From: Curtobacterium flaccumfaciens pv. betae
GTDB taxonomy: Bacteria; Actinomycetota; Actinomycetes; Actinomycetales; Microbacteriaceae
Direction of reading: 5' to 3'
Length of the DNA: 64,000 nt
Assembly (NCBI RefSeq): GCF_026241855.1
Contig: NZ_JAPJDC010000001.1
Coordinates: forward strand, 3,286,001-3,350,000
A program made the position numbers and the translations under genes. A model generated the notes under the pieces. It made no database searches. It was not told where the DNA came from and saw nothing but the letters and a program-made list of their open reading frames with translations. Positions 57,399 through 64,000 of the stretch are shown here, in pieces. How positions within the stretch are numbered: the first letter of the stretch is position 1; the number at the start of each line of letters is the position of its first letter.

Positions 57399-57420
57399 GT
57401 TCACCTCCCGTTCACCAGCG
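57399..57420 (+). promoter_or_regulatory. PHO box of the pst operon
   Basis: GTTCACCTCCC directly followed by GTTCACCAGCG: two 11-bp direct repeats that match the actinobacterial PhoP/RegX3 consensus (GTTCACC). The -10 candidate TACAGT (57448-57453) lies 28 bp downstream without a good -35, as for an activated promoter. Confidence 0.85.
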
Positions 57421-57522
57421 GGGGTGATTGCGGTCACCTCGCGTCCCTACAGTCGCTCCCGGGTCGGCACCGGCCCAGGGACCGCAGTGGTCCCACTGCA
57501 TTCCATTCCCGAAGGGACCCCT

Positions 57523-58632
57523 GTGAACATCAAGCGAATCGGTTCGATCGCAGCAATCGCGATCGCCGGCGCAGTCGTGCTCTCCTCGTGCGCGGCAAAC
57601 GAGGACGCGGGCAGCACCGAGTCCTCCTCTTCCACCAGCGGCAGCGACTACTCGAAGCTCTCCGGCACCCTGACCGGCTCGGGCTCGTCCGCACAGCAGA
57701 CCGCGCAGGCCACCTGGGCCGCCGGTTTCCAGAACGAAGCCTCGGGCGTCACCGTCAACTACACGCCGGACGGCTCCGGTGCCGGCCGCGAGAACTTCAT
57801 GTCGGGTGCCGCGGACTTCGCCGGCTCCGACGCCGCGCTGAAGGACGAGGAGCTCTCGGGCAAGTTCGAGTCCTGCAAGGCGGACACCAAGGGCATCGAC
57901 ATCCCCGTCTACATCTCCCCGATCGCGATCGCGTACAAGGTCGACGGCGTCAGCGACCTGACCCTCGACGCGAAGGCCATCGCGGGGATCTTCTCGGGCA
58001 AGATCACCAAGTGGAACGACTCGGAGATCGCCGGCCTGAACAAGGACGCGAAGCTGCCGGACGCGAACATCACGGTCGTGCACCGCTCGGACGACTCGGG
58101 CACCACGCAGAACTTCTCGGAGTACGTCTCCGCGAACGCCTCTGACGTCTGGACCGAAGAGCCCAGCCAGACCTTCCCGTACTCGGTCGGTGACAGCGCG
58201 AAGGGCACCTCCGGTGTCGCCTCCGCGATGGGCAACGCCACCAACGCCATCACCTACATCGACGACTCCGGTGCGGGCGACCTCGACCGCGCGAAGCTGA
58301 TGGTCGGCGACAAGGCGACCGAGATCTCGGCCGACGGTGCCGCGCAGGTCGTCGCCGACTCGAAGATCGCGACCGGCCGCGAGGACAACGACCTCGCGAT
58401 CGACATCGACCGCAAGGACACCGCTGACGGTGCCTGGCCGCTGGTCCTCGTCTCCTACGCCATCGCGTGCCAGGAGTACAAGGACGCCGACAAGGCCGAG
58501 CTCGTGAAGGGCTACCTCGACTACGTCGTCTCGAGCGCCGCTCAGGACGCCGCTGCCAAGGAGGCCAAGTCGGCCGCCCTCTCCTCCGACCTCGCGTCGA
58601 AGGCCAAGGACGCGGTCGCGTCCATCAAGTAA
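57523..58632 (+). CDS. pstS: Phosphate ABC transporter substrate-binding protein PstS
   Basis: 369 residues. Lipoprotein signal with lipobox LSSC (AIAGAVVLSSC). Ligand-binding stretches are typical: GSGSSAQQTAQATWAAGF (phosphate-loop Ser), DFAGSDAAL (Asp), VVHRSDDSGTTQNFSEY. The GTG at 57523 has GAAGGG about 7 nt upstream. First gene of pstSCAB; a stem-loop follows before pstC. Expression is expected to be RegX3-dependent from the PHO box. Confidence 0.96.
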   Translation: MNIKRIGSIAAIAIAGAVVLSSCAANEDAGSTESSSSTSGSDYSKLSGTLTGSGSSAQQTAQATWAAGFQNEASGVTVNYTPDGSGAGRENFMSGAADFAGSDAALKDEELSGKFESCKADTKGIDIPVYISPIAIAYKVDGVSDLTLDAKAIAGIFSGKITKWNDSEIAGLNKDAKLPDANITVVHRSDDSGTTQNFSEYVSANASDVWTEEPSQTFPYSVGDSAKGTSGVASAMGNATNAITYIDDSGAGDLDRAKLMVGDKATEISADGAAQVVADSKIATGREDNDLAIDIDRKDTADGAWPLVLVSYAIACQEYKDADKAELVKGYLDYVVSSAAQDAAAKEAKSAALSSDLASKAKDAVASIK

Positions 58633-58644
58633 GGCCCCTTGAGC

Positions 58645-58684
58645 GCCCGGACGCCGGTCCCACCCACACGACCGGCGTCCGGGC
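58645..58684 (+). terminator. Stem-loop between pstS and pstC
   Basis: 15-bp perfect arms GCCCGGACGCCGGTC and GACCGGCGTCCGGGC with a 10-nt loop, 12 bp after pstS. Such hairpins act as partial terminators or 3' stabilisers to give more PstS than permease. Confidence 0.75.
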
Positions 58685-58776
58685 ACTCAGCCGTCCAGGA
58701 CACCACCCGGACGGGCACCGCACCACCACCCCAGAACCCGTCGCCTCCCCCGGCGTTCCTCCGACAGGAGTACCCC

Positions 58777-59727
58777 ATGACGACCGCACCGGCCCAGCCA
58801 GGGGCCACCGTCACCCCGATCAAGCCGAAGGCCGTCGTCCGTGTCGGCGACCGCGTCTTCTCCGCCGCGTCGGTCATCGCCGGCGGCCTCATCCTCTTCG
58901 TGCTCGTGCTCGTCGCCGCGTTCCTCGTGTGGCAGAGCATCCCGGCCTTCTCCGCCAAGGTCGGCGAGCTGCCGGGCAAGGCGACGAACTTCTGGGACTT
59001 CGTCGGCCCCCTGGTCTTCGGCACCGTCTGGTCCGCGCTCATCGCGCTCGTGATCGCCGTGCCGCTGTCCCTCGGGATCGCCCTCTTCATCTCGCACTTC
59101 GCGCCGCGTCGACTCGCGCCGGTCCTCGGCTACGTGATCGACCTGCTGGCCGCCGTGCCGTCGGTCGTCTACGGCCTCTGGGGCATCGCCGTGCTGGCGC
59201 CCCTGGTGAAGCCGTTCTACGTGTTCCTGAACGAGTACGTCGGCTGGTTCCCGCTGTTCTCCGGCCAGGTGTCCGGCACCGGCCGCACGATCCTGACGGC
59301 GTCGATCGTCCTCGCCGTCATGGCGATCCCGATCATGACCGCGGTCATGCGTGAGATCTTCCTGCAGGCCCCGACCCTCAACGAGGAAGCGGCCCTGGCC
59401 CTCGGCGCGACCCGCTGGGAGATGATCCGCCTGTCGGTCCTGCCGTTCGCGAAGTCCGGCATCGTCTCCGCGATCATGCTCGGCCTCGGCCGTGCACTCG
59501 GCGAGACGATGGCGATCGCGCTGGTGCTGTCGGTCTCGACGAACGTCACGTTCCAGATGCTGACGTCGCAGAACCCCTCGACGATCGCCGCGAACATCGC
59601 CCTGCAGTTCGCCGAGGCCTCGGGCACCGCACTCAACGCGCTCATCGCGTCGGGTCTGATCCTCTTCGTCATCACCCTGGTCATCAACATGCTCGCGCGG
59701 TACATCGTCCGCAGCCGAGTCAGCTGA
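58777..59727 (+). CDS. pstC: Phosphate ABC transporter permease PstC
   Basis: 316 residues with six TM helices and the permease loop EEAALALGATRWEMIRLSVLPFAKSGIVSA (EAA motif). N-terminal 24 residues are cytoplasmic. ATG at 58777 with CAGGAG upstream. With PstA it forms the membrane channel. Confidence 0.95.
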   Translation: MTTAPAQPGATVTPIKPKAVVRVGDRVFSAASVIAGGLILFVLVLVAAFLVWQSIPAFSAKVGELPGKATNFWDFVGPLVFGTVWSALIALVIAVPLSLGIALFISHFAPRRLAPVLGYVIDLLAAVPSVVYGLWGIAVLAPLVKPFYVFLNEYVGWFPLFSGQVSGTGRTILTASIVLAVMAIPIMTAVMREIFLQAPTLNEEAALALGATRWEMIRLSVLPFAKSGIVSAIMLGLGRALGETMAIALVLSVSTNVTFQMLTSQNPSTIAANIALQFAEASGTALNALIASGLILFVITLVINMLARYIVRSRVS

Positions 59728-59740
59728 GAGGTCGCACCCG

Positions 59741-60826
59741 ATGTCCCTCGCGCTCCGTCAGACCGGCACCGCCGGCAACGTCTACGCCAACGGCAAGCTG
59801 CACGCCTCCGTCCCGTGGCTGCTGCTGGTCGGCAGCTGGGTCGCCCTCGTCCTGGTATTCGCCCTGCTCAACGCGGGTGGCGCCGTCAAGGACTTCAACG
59901 TCGTCGCCGCGATCTTCCTCGGCACGGTCCTGTTCGACGTCCTCATCGTCGTCATCTCGCGCATCGTCGAGGGTGGCCGCAAGGCGGTCGACCGCCTGGT
60001 CACCTCGCTCGTCATCACGGCGTTCGTCATCGCGGTCCTGCCGCTGGTGTCGCTGCTCTGGACGGTCATCGCCAAGGGCATCGCCCGCTTCGACGCGAAC
60101 TTCTTCTCGTACTCGATGCGCGGGGTCATCTCCGAGGGCGGCGGCGCGGTCCACGCCCTCATCGGCACGCTCGAGATCACGCTGTTCGCGGCGCTCATCT
60201 CGGTGCCAATCGGCCTGCTCACCTCGATCTACCTGGTCGAGTACGGTCGCGGCGCCCTGGCGAAGGGCATCACGTTCTTCGTCGACGTCATGACGGGCAT
60301 CCCGTCGATCGTCGCCGGTCTGTTCGCCTACGCGCTCTTCGCGCTGTTCCTCGGCCCGGGTGCCCGCTTCGGCCTGGTCGGCTCCGTCGCCCTGTCGGTG
60401 CTGATGATCCCGATCGTCGTGCGCTCGACCGAAGAGGTGCTGAAGATCGTCCCGATGGAACTCCGCGAGGCCTCGTACGCCCTCGGGGTGCCGAAGTACC
60501 TCACGATCCTCAAGGTCGTGCTCCCCACCAGCCTCGCCGGCATCACCACCGGCGTCATGCTCTCGATCGCCCGCGTCATCGGTGAGACCGCCCCGCTGCT
60601 CGTCACGGCCGGCTTCACCGCGAGCATGAACTACAACCTGTTCCGTGACCCGATGATGACCCTGCCGGTGTACGCGTACACGCAGTACTCGCAGCAGGGT
60701 GCCAACCCGGTGCCGTTCGTCGACCGGGCCTGGACCGCGGCCCTCGTGCTCATCCTGATCGTGATGCTGCTCAACCTGCTCGCCCGGTTCATCACCCGTC
60801 TCTTCGCCCCCAAGCTCAGCCGCTGA
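59741..60826 (+). CDS. pstA: Phosphate ABC transporter permease PstA
   Basis: 361 residues. Two extra N-terminal TM helices (about 26-48 and 55-75) precede the usual six, a longer form common in actinobacteria. EAA loop [21 protein letters not shown]; a final TM region [15 protein letters not shown]. It lies 13 bp after pstC and 49 bp before pstB. Confidence 0.95.
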   Translation: MSLALRQTGTAGNVYANGKLHASVPWLLLVGSWVALVLVFALLNAGGAVKDFNVVAAIFLGTVLFDVLIVVISRIVEGGRKAVDRLVTSLVITAFVIAVLPLVSLLWTVIAKGIARFDANFFSYSMRGVISEGGGAVHALIGTLEITLFAALISVPIGLLTSIYLVEYGRGALAKGITFFVDVMTGIPSIVAGLFAYALFALFLGPGARFGLVGSVALSVLMIPIVVRSTEEVLKIVPMELREASYALGVPKYLTILKVVLPTSLAGITTGVMLSIARVIGETAPLLVTAGFTASMNYNLFRDPMMTLPVYAYTQYSQQGANPVPFVDRAWTAALVLILIVMLLNLLARFITRLFAPKLSR

Positions 60827-60875
60827 CCCTCCGCCCCCGCGGAACCAGCGACACCACCCACCCAGAAGGATCAAC

Positions 60876-61655
60876 GTGTCCAAGCGCATCGAGGTCGACG
60901 GCCTCAACGTCTACTACTCGAAGTTCAAGGCGGTCGAGGGTGTCGACATCACCATCGAGCCCCGCACCGTCACGGCCTTCATCGGCCCGTCGGGCTGCGG
61001 CAAGTCCACCTTCCTCCGCACCCTGAACCGCATGCACGAGGTCATCCCCGGCGCATGGGTCGAGGGCTCGGTCAAGATCGACGGCGACGACCTGTACGGC
61101 GCCGGCGTCGACCCCGTGCTCGTCCGTCGGCAGGTCGGCATGGTCTTCCAGCGTCCGAACCCCTTCCCCACGATGTCGATCCGCGACAACGTGCTGGCGG
61201 GCGTGAAGCTCAACAACAAGCGCGTCTCCCGTTCCGAGGCCGACGACATCGTCGAGCGCTCGCTGCAGGGCGCGAACCTGTGGAACGAGGTCAAGGACCG
61301 CCTCGACAAGCCCGGCATGGGCCTGTCCGGTGGGCAGCAGCAGCGTCTCTGCATCGCCCGCGCGATCGCGGTCGAGCCGGACGTGCTCCTGATGGACGAG
61401 CCCTGCTCGGCCCTCGACCCGATCTCGACCCTCGCCATCGAGGACCTGATCGAGGAGCTCAAGAAGGAGTTCACGATCGTGATCGTGACCCACAACATGC
61501 AGCAGGCGTCGCGCGTCAGCGACAAGACGGCGTTCTTCAACATCGCCGGCACCGGCGCACCCGGCAAGCTCATCGAGTTCGACGACACCGCGACGATGTT
61601 CTCGAACCCGTCCGTGCAGGCCACCGAGGACTACGTCTCGGGCCGCTTCGGTTGA
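60876..61655 (+). CDS. pstB: Phosphate ABC transporter ATPase PstB
   Basis: 259 residues. Walker [11 protein letters not shown]-loop [13 protein letters not shown], signature [14 protein letters not shown], Walker [17 protein letters not shown]-loop VTHNMQQA. Ends EDYVSGRFG as is usual for PstB. GTG start with AGAAGGA about 6 nt upstream. Confidence 0.96.
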   Translation: MSKRIEVDGLNVYYSKFKAVEGVDITIEPRTVTAFIGPSGCGKSTFLRTLNRMHEVIPGAWVEGSVKIDGDDLYGAGVDPVLVRRQVGMVFQRPNPFPTMSIRDNVLAGVKLNNKRVSRSEADDIVERSLQGANLWNEVKDRLDKPGMGLSGGQQQRLCIARAIAVEPDVLLMDEPCSALDPISTLAIEDLIEELKKEFTIVIVTHNMQQASRVSDKTAFFNIAGTGAPGKLIEFDDTATMFSNPSVQATEDYVSGRFG

Positions 61656-61690
61656 TCGGCATCCGTCCGTCGCGCTGACGGACTGCCTGG

Positions 61691-61730
61691 AGGCCCGGTG
61701 CACGTCCGCCACGGACGCGCACCGGGCCTT
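61691..61730 (+). terminator. Terminator of pstSCAB
   Basis: AGGCCCGGTGCACGTCCG against CGGACGCGCACCGGGCCTT, 36 bp past pstB, one mismatch. Same arm family as the 14.1 and 23.4 kb terminators. Confidence 0.85.
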
Positions 61731-61791
61731 CGTGGTTGCGGCGGCGTTCGTGGTCGCGTCGGAGCAACGACTGAGCGCCGTACGGACGTGG

Positions 61792-61831
61792 AACGACGAA
61801 GCCGCTGTCGTGTGACAGCGGCTTCGTCGTT
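61792..61831 (-). terminator. Terminator of sigK-rskA
   Basis: Perfect 18-bp arms AACGACGAAGCCGCTGTC and GACAGCGGCTTCGTCGTT around GTGT, 38 bp past rskA. Confidence 0.9.
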
Positions 61832-61868
61832 GTGCGTCGGTGGCAGTCCAGCAGGACCGCCCCTGGCA

Positions 61869-62744
61869 TCAGGCCGTGGTGGTCGGGACCGCCATGATCG
61901 GCGAGGTGGTCGGCTGCTCGGAACCGCCCTCGGGCTCGACCGTCATGCCGATCGTCGCGCCCTCGGACATCGCACCCTTGAGCACGGCGGAGTGCACACC
62001 GTCGGCCGCACCGTCGACCAGGCCGGCCGACTTGATGGTGCCGCCCTGCTCCTCGGAGCCGATGTACCAGAGCTCGTACGTCTTGCCCTTCGGCGCCTGC
62101 TCGACACCGTCGAGGATCACCGCGGACTTGCCGAGGTCGTTCGACCACACGACCGTCGCCGAACCGCCGCCCGCGACCTTGGTCGTGGTGCGCTGGAAGT
62201 CCGACGCGGCGTAGATGCGGTCGAGGCCGCTCGAGGCCTGCGTGGTGCCGGTGCCGGAGCCGTTCGGGTCGAAGATCGATCCGACGCCGAGTCCGCCGAA
62301 GAAGACCGCGGCGACGGCAGCTGCGGCCGTCAGCATGACCGCCGGACGCTGGAACCAGCGGCGGCGAGCCTCGGAGGAAGCCCGGCCACCGGCGGTGGGG
62401 CCGTCGGCGATCGAGGCGACGTGCCTGGCGGGCTCGGGACGGGCCTCCTGGACGGAGGGGGTCTCGGCGACCGGGGTCCGATCGACCGTCGTGTCGGCGA
62501 GGGGTGCGGCCTGGGGGGTCGTGGCGATCTGGGCCAGCAGCGACGCCTTGAGCGACGCGGGCGGCTCGATCGGTGCGACGGCGTAGGCGAGCTGCAGCGC
62601 GGTCTCGCGCAGCGAGTCGTTCTCGGCCTGCAGCTCGGGGGACGTCCGGAGGGCGTCCTCGAGGAGCGCGCGCTCGTCGTCGGACAGCGCGTCGAGGGCG
62701 TGGGAACCCGTCATCAGTGCGGGGTCGTCGTGGCGTTCGGTCAT
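61869..62744 (-). CDS. rskA: Anti-sigma-K factor RskA
   Basis: 291 residues. An N-terminal anti-sigma domain (HALDALSDDERALLEDAL), one TM helix (about 135-158, VMLTAAAAVAAVFFGGLGVG) and the extracytoplasmic RskA C-terminal domain with ILDGVEQAPKGKTYELWYIG. It holds SigK at the membrane until regulated proteolysis. The start overlaps sigK by 4 nt (ATGA). No zinc HxxxCxxC motif is present, as is usual for RskA. Confidence 0.93.
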   Translation of the reverse strand: MTERHDDPALMTGSHALDALSDDERALLEDALRTSPELQAENDSLRETALQLAYAVAPIEPPASLKASLLAQIATTPQAAPLADTTVDRTPVAETPSVQEARPEPARHVASIADGPTAGGRASSEARRRWFQRPAVMLTAAAAVAAVFFGGLGVGSIFDPNGSGTGTTQASSGLDRIYAASDFQRTTTKVAGGGSATVVWSNDLGKSAVILDGVEQAPKGKTYELWYIGSEEQGGTIKSAGLVDGAADGVHSAVLKGAMSEGATIGMTVEPEGGSEQPTTSPIMAVPTTTA

Positions 62745-63340
62745 GAGGTCACCCCCATCTCGTCTCGGAGTCGGATCATCCCGTCACGGAGACGGGTCTT
62801 GACGGTGCCGATGGGGACACCGAGGTGTTCGGCCATCTCGCTGTGCGAGTAGCCGCCGTAGTACGCGAGTTGCACGGCCTGCCGCTGGAACTCGGTGAGC
62901 TTCGCCAGCGCTCGGCCGACGCGCTCGTGCTCGATGCGGATCTCGACGGACTCGGAGACCTGGTCGAAACCGGCCTCGAGGTCGCGGATGCCGATCTTGG
63001 TGTCGCGGTCGTGCGACGACTGCGAGGCACGGACCCGGTCGACCGCTCGGCGGTGGGCCATGGTGAGGACCCAGCTGGCCGCGGTACCGCGCTTCCGGTC
63101 GAAGCGGGTGGCCTGCTGCCAGACCTCCAGGAAGACCTCCTGCGTGACCTCTTCCGACTGCGCGCGGTCCCGGAGGAGGCGCGTGATCAGACCGAGGACC
63201 CGACCGGAGAGTGCGTCGTAGAGGTCCGCGAAGGCGGCTTGGTCACCGGCGGCGACCCGGGCGAGGAGGTCGTCCGGCGATGCCTGAGCTGGCTCTGACG
63301 AGCTCCAGCGTTCGGTGTCGCTATCCACGAGGGCAAGCAT
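62741..63340 (-). CDS. sigK: ECF RNA polymerase sigma factor SigK
   Basis: 199 residues. Region 2 (about 25-95) with FADLYDALSGRVLGLI and EEVTQEVFLEVWQQA; region 4 (about 135-190) with LTEFQRQAVQLAYYGGYSHSEMAEHLGVPIGTVKTRLRDGM. The SigK/SigL subgroup (ECF19) fits with the neighbouring RskA-type anti-sigma factor. ATG at 63340 with GGAGGG about 9 nt upstream. Confidence 0.94.
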   Translation of the reverse strand: MLALVDSDTERWSSSEPAQASPDDLLARVAAGDQAAFADLYDALSGRVLGLITRLLRDRAQSEEVTQEVFLEVWQQATRFDRKRGTAASWVLTMAHRRAVDRVRASQSSHDRDTKIGIRDLEAGFDQVSESVEIRIEHERVGRALAKLTEFQRQAVQLAYYGGYSHSEMAEHLGVPIGTVKTRLRDGMIRLRDEMGVTS

Positions 63341-63680
63341 TGCAGGTTTCCCTCCTCTCGGTTGCTTTCGTTGACCAGGCGGGTAGCACGAAGCCTCCGC
63401 ATGGGCGGTCGAGACGAGGGGCCGGCGTGACCCACAGGGAATTGACCGGCGGTGCCGGTCCGGGTCACACCGGGCCTCTCGCTTCGTGACGGGCATTCCG
63501 ACCGTCACGCAGATGATTCGGCGCGGTCCCCGCTGTGGATTGGATGGGGGTCGGGATTTCTCGGCAGGATGGGCGCGGCGGGCCTTCGAAGGGGTTCCCG
63601 CGGGCACGCCCGGGCCGGTTCTGTCCACCATGAGTGAACAGGGTCGAGTGATCAGCCAGCGTCTCGTAGACTTGGTGTCG
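63341..63680. other. Gene-free stretch upstream of sigK
   Basis: About 340 bp between the divergent sigK start and the small RNA candidate. Presumably carries the sigK promoter, but no convincing -35/-10 or autoregulatory SigK site could be assigned. Frames that stay open on both strands lack ribosome sites and homology. Confidence 0.4.
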
Positions 63681-63764
63681 CCGGGCCGCAGCAAGCCCCG
63701 GGCTCCAAAATTCGCCGCTTCGAGCGGCCTCGCGCCGAGAGGCGCTTCTGCGGCCCGGTCTTTT
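63681..63764 (+). ncRNA. Candidate structured small RNA
   Basis: Closing stem CCGGGCCGCAG (63681-63691) with CTGCGGCCCGG (63748-63758), 11 perfect pairs. Inside are three hairpins: AGCC-CCG-GGCT, GCCGC-TTCGA-GCGGC (63713-63727) and GCGCC-GAGA-GGCGC (63732-63745, a GNRA loop). The closing stem is followed by TCTTTTC, as in a terminator. TAGACT (63667-63672) stands at -10 relative to the stem. Not tRNA, SRP, 6S, tmRNA or 5S by sequence. Confidence 0.45.
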
Positions 63765-63834
63765 CATGCCCGGATGCGTTCCGGACTGCTGCACGGCCCC
63801 TGGAGGCCCGGTGCGGGTCCGTCCCGCCGCGTGC

Positions 63835-64000
63835 TCAGTCCAGGCTGTCGCGGCGCCAGAGCGCCGCCGCCTCGGTCAGGTCGGCCGCCAGCTCCGTCAG
63901 GCGGAGCGCCCGCGTCGTGAGTTCGCTCGCGCGCTCGGACGCGACCAGGTCCGACTCGTCCGCCACGGCGGTCGCGCCGGCGGCGGTCAGACGACAGAAC
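63835..64000 (-). CDS. C-terminal end of an unknown protein
   Basis: 55 residues are visible, the N-terminal part lies beyond the window. They begin FCRLTAAGATAVADESDLVA and continue as a helix of Arg/Leu/Ala/Glu (LTTRALRLTELAADLTEAA) to ALWRRDSLD. Helical and soluble; RLTAAGA could be the end of a winged-helix domain, but a family cannot be assigned. It converges on the small RNA candidate; a GGAGGCCCGGTGC arm lies at about 63802 with a GCGGG/CCCGC hairpin after it. Confidence 0.6.
   Translation of the reverse strand, partial: FCRLTAAGATAVADESDLVASERASELTTRALRLTELAADLTEAAALWRRDSLD

Noticed and set aside
63630..63920. Plus-strand frame starting MSEQGRVISQ over the small RNA candidate
   Set aside because: No ribosome site or homology, and the sequence is better explained by RNA pairing and the antisense of the gene ending at 63835.

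Overview
The window is about 64 kb of high-GC chromosomal DNA from an actinobacterium. Mycothiol synthase, GlnR, CarD, an LpqE-like lipoprotein, DUF3263/DUF4032 proteins, a SigK/RskA pair and a PPK1-MutT1 pair all point to Actinobacteria. Gene content and style (many GTG/TTG starts, -10 boxes of the TAnnnT type, short 4-nt overlaps) suggest a Microbacteriaceae member, perhaps Curtobacterium-like. The genus is an inference.

Layout. 0-2.2 kb: end of an OmpR-type regulator and its sensor kinase. 2.2-3.6 kb: a DUF559 nuclease-like gene framed by two inverted copies of a 110-bp nested palindrome. 3.6-14 kb: groEL with two CIRCE operators, cspA, a LytR_C/DUF3263 pair, DUF2332, a GNAT protein, msrB, tRNA-Thr, an aldo/keto reductase, a hydrolase, NAD(P)HX epimerase, glycerol dehydrogenase and a YpfJ-type protease. 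14-18 kb: a DsbA-like protein, an orphan MsiK-type sugar-transporter ATPase with a structured leader, and a DUF4032 kinase-like protein. 18-23.4 kb: the conserved rlmB-cysS-ispDF-carD block with a divergent LpqE-like lipoprotein. 23.4-26.1 kb: senX3-regX3 divergent from phoU across PHO-box-like repeats. 26-32.3 kb: small metabolic genes, gpmA, ygfZ, nitrobindin, glnR and mshD.

32.4-53.8 kb is the accessory highlight. A membrane Ser/Thr kinase converges on a minus-strand operon that encodes a 918-aa coiled-coil lipoprotein, a membrane-anchored periplasmic-binding-protein-like protein and an FHA-FtsK/SpoIIIE ATPase of the EssC/EccC kind. Beyond it lie a PH-like membrane protein, an AT-richer array of small putative immunity genes (three intact paralogues and one frameshifted copy, plus a possible orphan toxin-tip remnant), a 1,808-aa YD-repeat polymorphic toxin and a WXG100 protein. 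Together these look like a type VII secretion locus with its effector and immunity cassette, in an unusual composition lacking recognisable EccB/EccD/EccE/MycP.

54-61.7 kb is phosphate metabolism: ppk1-mutT1, then the pstSCAB operon under a clear PHO box, probably controlled by the RegX3 encoded at 23.4 kb. 61.8-63.4 kb holds sigK-rskA. The last 0.7 kb holds a strong candidate structured small RNA and the 3' end of an unknown gene. Convergent genes are repeatedly separated by near-perfect hairpins that share a GGAGGCCCGGTGC-type arm. No rRNA, CRISPR array, insertion sequence or integrase was found.
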